From: Marinobacter azerbaijanicus
Lineage (GTDB): Bacteria; Pseudomonadota; Gammaproteobacteria; Pseudomonadales; Oleiphilaceae
Direction: 5' to 3'
Assembly: GCF_030250645.1 (NCBI RefSeq)
Contig: NZ_JASSVS010000016.1
Location: 1-51,991 of the forward strand
DNA: 51,991 bases
Below are positions 42,418-51,745 of the stretch, piece after piece (the stretch's first letter is position 1; each line of letters begins with the position of its first letter). The notes beneath the pieces were generated by a model. It was not told where the DNA came from and did not search any database. It was given only the letters and a program-made list of their open reading frames with translations. The translations under genes were made by a program, and so were the position numbers.

Positions 42418-44699
42418 GCTTGCCTTGCCTCCGCTAGGTCGTCAACCAGCCTGGCAAAACGGTCAAGCGACTCTGCCTTGTTTTCAATATCGTGTCGCAG
42501 TCGTTCGATACGTTCGTCGAGTGATTTGTAAAAAGTGGAAGCGATATCGGCAGGAAGGCTACTTTCTACATTGGCAATATAATTCTTGATGGACCCATCT
42601 AGTTGAATCTTGAGATTGGTTACAAAGCGTTCTGCTTCTTCTTGATAACTTTCCGCGTCTGTACCTTTTAACCTTCCACGAGGGCGGAGCATGTTAGGCA
42701 GAGTGGCATCGACTTTAAATTCCTGCACAGGAATGCTATACACCACGTTGTTGATAGTTTGTCTAGCAAGCGTGGCATCGACTTGTTCGTCACCTACCGT
42801 TTGGCGGTAGGTGTCTACAAGCACTTGAAAGAGGTTTTTCCGCCATTCGTGACGTGTTTTACGCGCACGCTCATGTAACTTTTGTGAAACGTTTGTCAAG
42901 TAGTGGCTGAGTGCGCTGGCAACGGGTGCAGTATTTACTACCGCTCTTGATTCAGTACGCCATTCCGTACCGCCTCCCCATAAGAACTTGGCAACCACCG
43001 ATAAGCCACCTTTTTCGTGTTCGTAGGAGTATTCTTCGGTGCCTCCTGCGCTCTGTTGCTTAGCGGTGGCAGTCTCATAAAGACTTTCAAGTGTGTCAGT
43101 GAGATCAGCGCGCATGTCTTCCACGAGCTTGAGGCGAACGCTTTCGAAATCGCTGCGCATACGCTCGGTCAACTCAGTTTTCATGGTTGAGAGCTCTGAT
43201 TTTTTTGCGGCAAGCTGGGTTATATCAGTAAGCTTCAGGGTGGTCTGATTTTCACGCGCCTGGCTGAGAATGGCATCATGATAACGTGTCATCGCATGTG
43301 TCTTGGCGCGTAGCAGATCGTCTCGGCGCCTTGCCATTATAGCATCCTTCTGGCGACGAGCATCTTCAAGAACTTCGCTCAGTCTGGAAATATTGCCCAG
43401 TCGTTCTAGCTGCTTGCCTACACTCTCATCTAGATTGTTGCTAAAGTGAGCTGGATAATGTTGTAAAAGGTTTGACCATGATTTTTGCTCGGCGCTATCC
43501 CAGTTAATTTTATCATCCAGTCTTTGGCTAAGTGCATGGGCCATACCTGAGACATTGACAATCCGCTTTTCTGGATATTGAATTAACGCGTCAAAGGTGC
43601 TGCCGACTTCGGGACTCTGTTGCCTAAGTTGACGCAGAGTATCTGTGACATGCCGTCCGAGACGACAGGTTACTTTGGCGAGAGCATCACCGATATCAGC
43701 CATTTTGGTGTCACTGCCATATAATACATTGTCAACCTGACTCGCCACCAGATAAAGCTCATGTACACCTTCCTTGGTCGATATGCGTCCCATTAGATCG
43801 ATGTCTGTGGCATTCAGGCACTGTCCCGCCGGACTGACGATAAAAACAACATCACAATGCATCAGAAGTTCGTTAGTCCGTCTTTCGCGGGAAACAATGG
43901 GGTCATTCAGCCCGGGGGTGTCTATAACCCTTATGTCCTTGAGGCTTTCAAGGGGTAAGTAAAGGTGCACGCTCTTGGTAAAAGGCATATATGCACCTTC
44001 AGCACCCACATAGTCACCCAAGGTTGCCTTAAGGCTCTTGAGATCCTTTGCCTTAAGCCTCGCTGATGTGCTTGTTCCAACCGTCTCCACGCCGCTATTT
44101 CGAATTCTGTTGTATTGGTCGTGAGCTGCTGTCAATAGTTCATTTTCTTGTGTGATTTTTCGTGCCAATTTCAGAGATCTGACCCGTATCTTTTCCATTA
44201 TTTCAGGCGGTGGCTGTATATCAGAAGCACCCGCCTTGGCTGGCCATTCCTGTGTTCGCCTTTGCTCTGCCTTCAGCAACTCCCTTTCTTGTCGTTGCCT
44301 TTCCTCTTCGAACCGCCTTTCGTATTCTTCCGCCTGGAGCCGGATGGCCTCCAAATCATCCTGCGAATAATACTCCACTTCAGCTAATAGTTCCTCACCA
44401 TAGGTCATAGTGGTAAGTGCTGCTGTCATAGGTGTAGCTGCTTTGGGGAGTACCGATTTACCATCGAAGAAGAGAGCGTTTAGCAGTGAAGATTTTCCGG
44501 CTTTAACGCGCCCGATAATACCTACTTGCATCAGGCGTTCTTGCTCCTCTATTGAAGAGAATGCTTGTTCAAGTGCATCGGCACTTTCTACGCCATGCTC
44601 AGCACGCAGCATATTTGCCTCCGTGCCCAATATCACCGTATTGCGAGCCAGTATCTCTTCAAGCTTGCGGGCGCGTTGAATTAGCTGCTCTTTTTGCAT
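42414..44699 (-). CDS. Dynamin-like GTPase, second gene of operon
   Basis: A 761-residue dynamin-family protein, the largest of the three. P-loop GRVKAGKS at residues 63-70 (IIGRVKAGKSSLLNALFF), a conserved switch I region (KAATPMTAALTTM), a charged coiled-coil insertion at about 105-200 between switch I and switch II, and DTPG at 260-263 (VIDTPGLNDP). The G4 position reads SQVD (320-323), not NKxD. The C-terminal half is helical, as in stalk regions. Its ATG directly abuts the TAG of the first gene (no gap), and its stop overlaps the third gene, so the proteins are probably made together and may form a hetero-complex. Confidence 0.88.
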   Translation of the reverse strand: MQKEQLIQRARKLEEILARNTVILGTEANMLRAEHGVESADALEQAFSSIEEQERLMQVGIIGRVKAGKSSLLNALFFDGKSVLPKAATPMTAALTTMTYGEELLAEVEYYSQDDLEAIRLQAEEYERRFEEERQRQERELLKAEQRRTQEWPAKAGASDIQPPPEIMEKIRVRSLKLARKITQENELLTAAHDQYNRIRNSGVETVGTSTSARLKAKDLKSLKATLGDYVGAEGAYMPFTKSVHLYLPLESLKDIRVIDTPGLNDPIVSRERRTNELLMHCDVVFIVSPAGQCLNATDIDLMGRISTKEGVHELYLVASQVDNVLYGSDTKMADIGDALAKVTCRLGRHVTDTLRQLRQQSPEVGSTFDALIQYPEKRIVNVSGMAHALSQRLDDKINWDSAEQKSWSNLLQHYPAHFSNNLDESVGKQLERLGNISRLSEVLEDARRQKDAIMARRRDDLLRAKTHAMTRYHDAILSQARENQTTLKLTDITQLAAKKSELSTMKTELTERMRSDFESVRLKLVEDMRADLTDTLESLYETATAKQQSAGGTEEYSYEHEKGGLSVVAKFLWGGGTEWRTESRAVVNTAPVASALSHYLTNVSQKLHERARKTRHEWRKNLFQVLVDTYRQTVGDEQVDATLARQTINNVVYSIPVQEFKVDATLPNMLRPRGRLKGTDAESYQEEAERFVTNLKIQLDGSIKNYIANVESSLPADIASTFYKSLDERIERLRHDIENKAESLDRFARLVDDLAEARQA

Positions 44700-46484
44700 C
44701 TAAATGGCCTCCCGGTAGAGGTGTTGGCTAGCAAGACGTTGGATCTTTTGCTGTACGCTTGTAAGGTGCTCAACTTGGCTCAAGATGTCACTCTTGTTAT
44801 CGCGTTGCTCCAGAGTTACCTTGCTGAGAGTAAGCTGATGCTCCTTGATCTTATTCTCGAAAGTGGCTGATATATTTTCAACAAGACTTTCGACTTGATC
44901 ATTATAAATTTCCGGTAATTTAGCCTGCAATTGCCGCTTGACTCCCGGGATGAGTTGGCTAGTTATTTGTCTTCTGAGTTCCTCTCGCTGTCGTTTCCGC
45001 ATCAGCCCTGATAGGAGTTCTGGAAGGAAAATAATCACAAGCTCTATGAGTGGTATAACAATGCTGGTTGTTACTGCTAGAGTGGTAGTCAGTGCTCTGT
45101 AGAGATGAATGTTTCGAGTGGTTTTGTCCTTGTTCTCATTGTTGCTTCCATTGACTGAATTATTATGGTTTACATCACCTTGACTTGCAGGATGGGCGTT
45201 TTTCTCACTCATTTTTTCCGAAAATGACTGGATAGAGGTGGACAGTCGTTGTGTGCCACTCTGAACTCTTTCGGCAAAATCTGCAAGCCAGTCTTCACCA
45301 ATTTCAAAACCGTTTAGTTTAATGTAAAGCTCATTCACTTCCGTTGTTAGTTTATCGACAACCGTGCTGTTGATTTCATTCATTTCGCGTTTTATTTCGC
45401 TCAATAATACGCTTCGAGTGATATCTGAAACCACTAACCCTACGGCTTTCCTGTCTCCGGACATGGCTGTGTCTGTAAGCTCGTGAATCGCCTGGCTGAG
45501 CTCAGTTTCCACAGCATGGATACAGCGGTGAATGCTAGCGTCTGAGTGGCGAGACTGAACCTCTGAAAGGATGCTGTCTCGCTTGGAAACAATTTTTTCC
45601 AGTGTAAGTTGCATCTCCTGAATTGTGTCGTCACAGTCATCAGCGCCTTGTTGAAGTCCTGCGATAGATAGCCCCAGAGTGCCGCTCAGGTCTAGGTGAA
45701 GGTCCTTCATCGATCGGCCATGAATGCGCTCGTAGAGATTTTCTGGATCTATCTCTCGCAATCGTGTGGCCAGTTCTTCCTGATCATCTTGCCCCATTGC
45801 GCTAACAGTTATCTCCTCGCCGAAAAGTAGGCTAGCCTGATCTTGGACGCGCGCTAAGATATCCGCCAGCTCATCTTGAGGCTTAAGATTAGCTTTGCTG
45901 ACTATGAAGGAGAAGGATTGTTCTAGTTGGTTGATGTCACGTAAATGTCGCTGAAGCGATTTGGTAATTGTTCCTTCTTCGGCACTAATTAACACTAGAT
46001 AGTGCGCGCCATTGCCTATGTAACGACTTATCGCTTTGTTATGGTTGGCAAGGGTTGAGTCGAATCCTGGCATATCGACCAATACCAAGGGACTTAGTCG
46101 GCGTAAAACGTCGCTATCGATATACAGCACCAAGTGAGAAAACTCGTCGACTCGAGGCTTAATAGCCTCCATTTCTTCGAGCTTGAATTTGACTATGCTG
46201 CCATCGCTACGTATGGCTTCAACGCGTTCATCACTGCTTGCGCGCAGTTCGGTAGCCAGGTCGGTCTCGGGAGAAATATCGACGGGTAGTGTAGGCCGTC
46301 CCAGCAGAGTGTTAAGCGCTGTACTTTTTCCTGAGCTAAATACGCCAATGACTGGAATAATAAGCTCTTCCTGGATTAATTGAGATTTAATTTCTTCTAA
46401 CCTTTCGACCGAAACAGGCGTGTGTGCCAGCGCATTAGTGGCTTCGGTGAGGTAACGGGCGTAACTGGTCTGAATGTTAAGCAT
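44700..46484 (-). CDS. Dynamin-like GTPase with membrane hairpin, first gene of operon
   Basis: A 594-residue dynamin-family protein. P-loop GVFSSGKS at 47-54, switch II DMPG at 137-140 (LVDMPGFDS), and G4 position SKAN (196-199). Residues about 463-495 form a long hydrophobic stretch (two short helices or one re-entrant hairpin, TTTLAVTTSIVIPLIELVII), as in membrane-anchored bacterial dynamins, preceded by an Asn-rich linker. It is probably the membrane anchor of the trio. The ATG at 46484 has AAGGAAGAAGG upstream. First gene of the operon, 179 bp downstream of the WYL regulator gene. Confidence 0.88.
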   Translation of the reverse strand: MLNIQTSYARYLTEATNALAHTPVSVERLEEIKSQLIQEELIIPVIGVFSSGKSTALNTLLGRPTLPVDISPETDLATELRASSDERVEAIRSDGSIVKFKLEEMEAIKPRVDEFSHLVLYIDSDVLRRLSPLVLVDMPGFDSTLANHNKAISRYIGNGAHYLVLISAEEGTITKSLQRHLRDINQLEQSFSFIVSKANLKPQDELADILARVQDQASLLFGEEITVSAMGQDDQEELATRLREIDPENLYERIHGRSMKDLHLDLSGTLGLSIAGLQQGADDCDDTIQEMQLTLEKIVSKRDSILSEVQSRHSDASIHRCIHAVETELSQAIHELTDTAMSGDRKAVGLVVSDITRSVLLSEIKREMNEINSTVVDKLTTEVNELYIKLNGFEIGEDWLADFAERVQSGTQRLSTSIQSFSEKMSEKNAHPASQGDVNHNNSVNGSNNENKDKTTRNIHLYRALTTTLAVTTSIVIPLIELVIIFLPELLSGLMRKRQREELRRQITSQLIPGVKRQLQAKLPEIYNDQVESLVENISATFENKIKEHQLTLSKVTLEQRDNKSDILSQVEHLTSVQQKIQRLASQHLYREAI

Positions 46485-46663
46485 TTATATCGCCTTCTTC
46501 CTTGGTGTGATTTGCACCGCACTAGTCAATATTTTCGGCGGCGAATAAGCTTAGTTATTTTTATCTGTGGTTTGTAAGTCTCAAATGTAATTGATGTTGA
46601 AACGCTGATATTGGTGACCTTTGTTCTGCCTTTAGCTTATGGAAAGCCGTGCGCTTGGGATTC
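46485..46663 (-). promoter_or_regulatory. Likely promoter region of the dynamin operon
   Basis: A 179-bp AT-rich gap between the WYL gene stop and the first dynamin start, both on the minus strand. On that strand it contains TTGACT about 45 bases before the ATG and a purine-rich ribosome-binding site. A promoter here is likely; its exact elements are not certain. Confidence 0.45.
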
Positions 46664-47689
46664 TCAAGAACTTACCGGTTCTTGGTCGAGCTGCGCTAAT
46701 ATCTTCTCGGCGGTGGCCCGCATGTCATCACGCCATGCCTTGGGCTCGATGACCGTCACACTCGCTCCCATCCCTCTCAACCACCACAGCGTCTGCTGAT
46801 CGTCCGGCACTACGGCTTCCAGGCGTTGCCAGTCGCTGTCGGGAAACGGCGTTAAGGTCTGCTCTTCGGCCAGCGGTGTCACCGTCAGCAGCCAGGCGAC
46901 CTGGGGCTCGACGTGGGCGATTAGCCGGACGTCATCCGTGTTCTGCGGGTAGCCGAAGGCCCCACCGCGGATGTATTCGTCCAGGTTGAAGCCCGTGGAT
47001 TCTTGCCACGGCGTGTCGCTGAAGTCAGCGGCTTCAATGCGCTGCAGGGCGAACTGACGAATATCTTCAAAGTCGTTCACGGTGGCGAGCAGGTAGGTCA
47101 CGCTGTGGCGGCTCACCAGGCCCTGCGGGTGAAGCGTGAAAATCTTGTGCTCTTCCCGACTGCGCGACAGGTAGGTCACGTCCAGCGCTCGTTGTTCCAG
47201 CAGCGCCTGGGCGACGGTTTGCCAGATAACCTCTCCGAGTCGGGCGGGTATCAGTGCCTTGCCGTTGGGTATCGCGCGCACGCGCTTGGCCCACTGGCTG
47301 AGTCCGTTGCGCTGCACCTCATCGAGCAGTTGCCGGGCGCTCTGTAAGTGAGGAGTAAGCTGTCCGATCACCACCGGCGGTAGCAACCCTTTCAGGTACT
47401 CTTCGGCCAGCACGAGGGTCAGCGCGCTCGGTACGTCGAGGGCCGGCAGGTTGCAGTGGTAGTCGCGGTCGAAGAACCAGCGATAGGGCTTCTTGCTATC
47501 GTCGCAGCTCAGAGGAAAGTATTGCGAGATCCGGCCCCGCAGGTCGCGCTGCAGGGAACGGTTGTCGATGATGAAACCACGCTCTCGCAGCTTTTCCAGC
47601 AGTACCGGCGTACTGATTCGGCCCGGGTAGCGCGGTATCAGTTGAAGCATGGTCAAGAAGCGAAACAGGGTGTCGCGGCTCTCGGACAT
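46664..47689 (-). CDS. WYL-domain transcriptional regulator (BrxR-like layout)
   Basis: A 341-residue regulator. The N-terminal winged helix (SRDTLFRFLTMLQLIPRYPG ... RSLQRDLRGRI) is followed by a WYL domain (residues about 160-240, core VTYLSRSREEHKIFTLHP and TYLLATVND) and a WCX-type C-terminal domain ending in VTVIEPKAW. WYL regulators such as BrxR and CapW repress phage-defence operons and sense ligands or DNA. The ATG at 47689 has AAGGG eight bases upstream. It lies just upstream of the dynamin operon on the same strand, so it is the natural candidate regulator. It could also be a displaced BREX regulator, since none precedes brxE. Confidence 0.88.
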   Translation of the reverse strand: MSESRDTLFRFLTMLQLIPRYPGRISTPVLLEKLRERGFIIDNRSLQRDLRGRISQYFPLSCDDSKKPYRWFFDRDYHCNLPALDVPSALTLVLAEEYLKGLLPPVVIGQLTPHLQSARQLLDEVQRNGLSQWAKRVRAIPNGKALIPARLGEVIWQTVAQALLEQRALDVTYLSRSREEHKIFTLHPQGLVSRHSVTYLLATVNDFEDIRQFALQRIEAADFSDTPWQESTGFNLDEYIRGGAFGYPQNTDDVRLIAHVEPQVAWLLTVTPLAEEQTLTPFPDSDWQRLEAVVPDDQQTLWWLRGMGASVTVIEPKAWRDDMRATAEKILAQLDQEPVSS

Positions 47690-47730
47690 GATGGCCCTTG
47701 TGGGTTGGCTCTTTCTCGTACTGGCCTTCG

Positions 47731-48375
47731 TCAGCCTAACCGCTGCATACGAAGGTCCCCTATGCGCTGGATCAACCAAAGCGCCTTCCGTGTGCTGTTC
47801 GCCGAGGCGATCTCGGGTATCGCCAGCAGTGAATCGACTCTTTTCGCCCACGCCTGGGCGCACTCCGTACGATCCTTGGCGGTGGGCTCCAATCGGTCAA
47901 TAAAGTCCTCTTCGGCCAAACGGGGGTGAAACTTTAGCCATTCGTGAATTTCGGTCAGTGGCTTGCCAATGCAGGCAGGGAAGAAAGCAGCCTTGCCGGG
48001 TAGAGCGATACCCAGCAACAGCAGTACGGCATTGGCTTCATGGTCGCAGGCCAGATGCCAGCGATGACAATCGGGGACCGGAACCGGAAGAAAATGTCCG
48101 GCTGCACAATGCCATACCAGATGAGCTTGCATGTAGCACCGGGTCGCATCATCCAGGCCGGCACTCCAGAGCGGGTTGAAACGTATGGCGGCACCGTCCG
48201 TGGCAGCCGTATCGAGTTTTGTATCTTCAATCAGGGGCAGGTGAGCGGCCAGGGCCCAGGTCAGTGGTTGGCCTTGTTGCCATCGCGCTCGATCAGTGAG
48301 CCATCTGTCTAGTTGCTGGTCATCATGCGGCTGAGTCCTTGGCTCCACGGAAAGGGTCGAGTGTGGGTGCGTCAT
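47731..48375 (-). CDS. DUF2201-like protein with degenerate metallopeptidase motif
   Basis: A 214-residue protein matching the N-terminal putative metallopeptidase domain of DUF2201 proteins: DTAATDGAAIRFNPLW, then WHLACDHEANAVLLLLGIALP. The expected zinc motif HExxHxxxGH reads HLVWHCAAGH, so both zinc histidines remain but the catalytic Glu is Val. The VWA domain that usually follows is absent. It is therefore probably a non-catalytic or binding version. The ATG at 48375 has AGGAGA upstream. It is 41 bp upstream of the WYL gene on the same strand, so the two likely form an operon. Confidence 0.75.
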   Translation of the reverse strand: MTHPHSTLSVEPRTQPHDDQQLDRWLTDRARWQQGQPLTWALAAHLPLIEDTKLDTAATDGAAIRFNPLWSAGLDDATRCYMQAHLVWHCAAGHFLPVPVPDCHRWHLACDHEANAVLLLLGIALPGKAAFFPACIGKPLTEIHEWLKFHPRLAEEDFIDRLEPTAKDRTECAQAWAKRVDSLLAIPEIASANSTRKALWLIQRIGDLRMQRLG

Positions 48376-48704
48376 GATAGTCTCCTGGCAAGTGCGCTTG
48401 CCTCACTATCGCACCGGGTAGCGACGATTCTTGTCGCATCATTGTAAAACGTAGCCGTGGCTTCTAGGGCTATGTTGGGTTAGTGAGTAGCAACAGTCTC
48501 TTGCTGCCTGCATTGGCTAGTGATTTCCTTGTTTCGTAATGGATCTGTGATCGAGGAGGTGCCTTCGGCATGGTTCATATGCAGTGGAGCCTACTTTTTT
48601 GCACTTCTGGTTTGCCCAATAGCCCAGGGGCAAGATACCTGCATCGCGGGGAAGAGGGGGGTCACCATAAGCGCCGTACGCGGTTGCGCGTACTAAGTCA
48701 TTTG
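48376..48704. promoter_or_regulatory. Gene-free region with a possible operator
   Basis: About 330 bases between the DUF2201-like gene and the IS. The inverted repeat GCGAC-N7-GTCGC at 48421-48437 lies 46 bp upstream of the DUF2201-like start and could be an operator for the WYL regulator (inference). I see no gene. Confidence 0.35.
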
Positions 48705-48709
48705 TTCAT

Positions 48710-50426
48710 CCCGCCTCATTCACGAGGATGCTGATTGAGCGGTCTGAAGGTCCTGGCTGGTGGCAATGCTTACCAGGATCGGCCTCTTCAGCGCGAGTAG
48801 CCGTTGAGTAATTCTTGAGCGCTGCCTTTTCCCGCTTCCTTATAGCTCTTTGGAATCAATTGCGACCGTCCAATCAGATGTTATCGTCGACCCCTGCTCC
48901 AGTCGCTCGCTTTCTGATGTTGTGGTGGTCTCGCAGGAGCGTCAGCTCAGTGCGGTCAGCTTCGGCAGCCCCTTCAGCAGCGTCGGCCACCACTTGTCGG
49001 CGGCGGCACCCAGATGAACGGTGATTCGCCGAGCGTGCAGCCTCAGCGTGGCGGCGACCTTCAGCACCTGCTCGCGCATCCGGCTGAGGCTCCAGCCTTG
49101 CCGGGTCTGCCGCTCCAGCAGACAGCGCAGGCCATGCAGGACCTGGTAGGCGTAGAGGCTGAGCAGCAGGCTCACCTCGTTGCGGGCCATCACGTCCTGG
49201 ACGGTGGAGGCACCGCGATCCGTCGACGAGAGGTGCACGTCGAGCGCCGACTTCACCTCGCCCATGTGCGCCTCGGCGCTGCCGCGCTTGCGGTAGAGCG
49301 CCAGAATCTTCTCAGGCGGCCAGTCGAACTTGCCGAGGTTGGTGACCAGGAAGAAGGCATGCAGCAGAAGATCATCGGGGCGCTCTTGCACCACCAATAC
49401 CACGCGACGCGGTGCCGGCCAGGTACCCGCTTGGTACTCCAGGTCGTGGCACCACTCGCGAGGCTGCTCGGGTGGCCGGCCGGGTGGCCGCTTTAGGAGT
49501 GGCGCCGCCCGCTTCTGCAGGCCGGTGTGACTACGCAGCCGGCCCAGGTACTCGATGTCGCGATCTTCCAGGGCCTCCAGCGTCGCGTTGTCGGTGAAAC
49601 CGGCGTCGATGCGCACGCGAACCTGGGCGCCGGTGCTCTCATTGAGTCGCCGCACCAGATGCGGGATCCAGGTGTCGGCATTCTCGGCTGGGCCGGCGTT
49701 GCCCTCTCGCAGCAGGCCGCCCACCATGTCGCCTGTTTCGGCCAGCGAGGCGACCAGCGGGGAGTAAATGCGGGCTCCGTAAAGGCCATGATAGGCCGAC
49801 CCGCCTTGGTGGCCATGCACCTCGATCGGCAGGCCGTCGATGTCCAGCGTCAGCTGCTTGGGGCACTCACCGTTCTTCAGCGAGGCCAGGCGCCAGACCA
49901 CCAGCCGCAGCAGGCCTTCGTGCACGGCATCGATGTTGTCGTTTCGGCCAAGGCAGCTCAGCAGCCGCGACAGCGTGGCTTGAGACGGCCGATCCTGGGC
50001 CAGGGGCGTCATCCCGCGCGCATCGCTGCAGACCAACTGCCAGAGCGGGTCACGGCTCAGGGTGTCGGTATCGCTGAGATCGATCCAGCCCATCGCCCGT
50101 TGCAGCACCAAGGTGCGCAGCTGACTGGCCAGCGAGTGGCGGATGCGTAGCGGGTTACGGAAGTCGACCAGATTGTCTTCCAGCGCCTCGATCACGCCGC
50201 TGTTGTCGAGGGCTTCACGCAGCAGCAGAGCGCCGCTGTCGCTGGTGGTGCGTTGGCCGCTCAGCTCGACACGGACAGAGCCGTTGCACGAGGGCGACCA
50301 GGCCGTTAGGGTTTCACCCATGGCGAGTGGTCCTCTTGAATCGTGTTCTGCCAGGAACAGTTTGATTCTACAAGAGAAAACCACTCGCCATCTTCGTTTT
50401 CAGGCCGCCCTCATGAATAAGCCGGG
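48710..50426 (-). mobile_element. IS1380-family insertion sequence, complete
   Basis: A 1,717-bp element. The left end CCCGCCTCATTCACGAGG (48710-48727) matches the inverse of the right end (50409-50426) at 15 of 18 positions. The duplication TTCAT lies at 48705-48709 and 50427-50431. It sits between the defence genes and the integrase, in a spot that disrupts no recognisable gene. Confidence 0.88.
48942..50321 (-). CDS. IS1380 family transposase
   Basis: A 459-residue DDE transposase, complete. IS1380 blocks visible: TSDSGALLLREALDNSGV, GWIDLSDTDTLSRDPLW, LTLDIDGLPIEVHG (first Asp), VRIDAGFTDN (second Asp) and KRGSAEAHMGEVKSALD (Glu region). The start at 50321 has AGAGGA; a longer frame begins at 50384 without such a site. 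An 11-bp inverted repeat (TGGCGAGTGGT / ACCACTCGCCA) brackets the leader at 50321-50391 and may limit expression. Confidence 0.92.
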   Translation of the reverse strand: MGETLTAWSPSCNGSVRVELSGQRTTSDSGALLLREALDNSGVIEALEDNLVDFRNPLRIRHSLASQLRTLVLQRAMGWIDLSDTDTLSRDPLWQLVCSDARGMTPLAQDRPSQATLSRLLSCLGRNDNIDAVHEGLLRLVVWRLASLKNGECPKQLTLDIDGLPIEVHGHQGGSAYHGLYGARIYSPLVASLAETGDMVGGLLREGNAGPAENADTWIPHLVRRLNESTGAQVRVRIDAGFTDNATLEALEDRDIEYLGRLRSHTGLQKRAAPLLKRPPGRPPEQPREWCHDLEYQAGTWPAPRRVVLVVQERPDDLLLHAFFLVTNLGKFDWPPEKILALYRKRGSAEAHMGEVKSALDVHLSSTDRGASTVQDVMARNEVSLLLSLYAYQVLHGLRCLLERQTRQGWSLSRMREQVLKVAATLRLHARRITVHLGAAADKWWPTLLKGLPKLTALS

Positions 50427-50531
50427 TTCATGGCTCGGCACGCTGTTACGACGATTCGGTATGCCTAGGAAGGGCATCCTGTGCTTGTGATTCCTCGGTA
50501 ACTATGTATCGCGTGGAGCGTAGGAAGGAGT

Positions 50532-51713
50532 TCAAGCAATATAATCAGCCCACTCCTGCATCATCGCCCGACGCTTCTCGAACAGGTCGCCTCGTCGGTA
50601 CGCGGCCTCCACCTTGTTCTCGATAGTGTGGGCCAGTGCCATTTCGGCGACATCCCGCGGATAGCTGGAAACCTCACCTGACCAGTCGCGAAAGCTCGAT
50701 CGGAAGCCGTGGGGTACGTAGTCGCCACGCTCGCCACCGACGCCATACCCCATGCCGCGCATCAGTTGCAGCATCGCCATGTTCGACAGGGGTCTGCCGA
50801 GCCGTGCTCCAGGGAAAACGTAAGGATTACCCTGCAACCGCGGCAGGTCGGAAAGCAGTGACACTGCCTGGGTGGGTAGCGGAACCCTATGCTCCCGGCG
50901 CGCTTTCATGCGCTCTGCTGGTATCGTCCAGGTTGCGTTCTCGAGGTCGATTTCCTGCCACTCCGTGCGCAGTACTTCCGAAGTCCTTGTCGCTGTCAGG
51001 ATCAGGAACTGCAGCGCCTTGGAGGAAATGCTGGTATAGCCCTTAAGATCAGCCATGAAGGCAGCAACTTCATCGTATGGCATAGCAGGGTGGTGGCTGA
51101 CCTTCTTGACCCGGGAGGGCTTGGCCAGCAGCTTGTCCAAGTGGCCGCGCCATCGCGCAGGATTGGATTCATCGCGGTACTTGTGAGCTGCGGCATAGTC
51201 CAGGACGTTTTCGATTCGCCCCTGTACCCGTTTGGCTGTTTCTGTCTTCGATATCCAGATAGGATTGAGAATCGATACGATATCTTGGGTGTCGATCTCG
51301 TCCACCGGCATATTGCCAATTACCGGGCGAGCATACGCTTTCAGCGTGCTGACCCACTGTCGAGCGTGCTTCGCATTGCGCCAACTGCGCCGGTGGGATT
51401 GGATGTACCGAGCAGCGCAACTCGTGAAGGTTGGCGTAGAGGTCTCTTGCTGTTCTGCATCTCGTGCCTGAATCGGGTCGGCTCCGTCCTTGGCGAGACG
51501 ACGATAATGCTCAGCCTTGCGACGAGCATCAGCCAGGCCGGTGTCAGGGAAGCTTCCCAGCCCCATCTCACGGCGCTTGCCCTTCAGCGTAAATCGGAGC
51601 ACCCACTTCTTTGCTCCGCCCCCTGAGACTACCAGACGAAGGCCGCCGCCATCCTCATGCTTGCCAGGCCCTGCTGTGGCGACCTTGCGTGGACTGAGTT
51701 TGTGTATTGCCAT
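50532..51713 (-). CDS. P4-type tyrosine integrase of the island
   Basis: A 393-residue integrase with an N-terminal DUF4102 arm-binding domain (about 1-85), a core-binding domain (about 95-185) and a catalytic domain. The catalytic residues are visible: Arg243 in LTATRTSEVLR, His335 and Arg338 in PHGFRSSFRDW, His362 in ALAHT, and the nucleophile Tyr372 in EAAYRRGD. It should catalyse site-specific insertion into and excision from the tRNA-Ser 3' end. The ATG at 51713 has GGAGAAAGG upstream. It lies about 160 bp from attR, at the end opposite the tRNA gene. No excisionase gene is evident beyond the AlpA-type regulator. Confidence 0.95.
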   Translation of the reverse strand: MAIHKLSPRKVATAGPGKHEDGGGLRLVVSGGGAKKWVLRFTLKGKRREMGLGSFPDTGLADARRKAEHYRRLAKDGADPIQARDAEQQETSTPTFTSCAARYIQSHRRSWRNAKHARQWVSTLKAYARPVIGNMPVDEIDTQDIVSILNPIWISKTETAKRVQGRIENVLDYAAAHKYRDESNPARWRGHLDKLLAKPSRVKKVSHHPAMPYDEVAAFMADLKGYTSISSKALQFLILTATRTSEVLRTEWQEIDLENATWTIPAERMKARREHRVPLPTQAVSLLSDLPRLQGNPYVFPGARLGRPLSNMAMLQLMRGMGYGVGGERGDYVPHGFRSSFRDWSGEVSSYPRDVAEMALAHTIENKVEAAYRRGDLFEKRRAMMQEWADYIA

Positions 51714-51745
51714 CGCTGCCCTTTCTCCATGGCAGGGGAAGGGTG

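Noticed and set aside
40128..46484. Classical toxin-antitoxin pair around the small basic ORFs and dynamins
   Set aside because: No recognisable toxin fold and no paired small acidic antitoxin; the small ORFs lie on the opposite strand from the dynamin operon.
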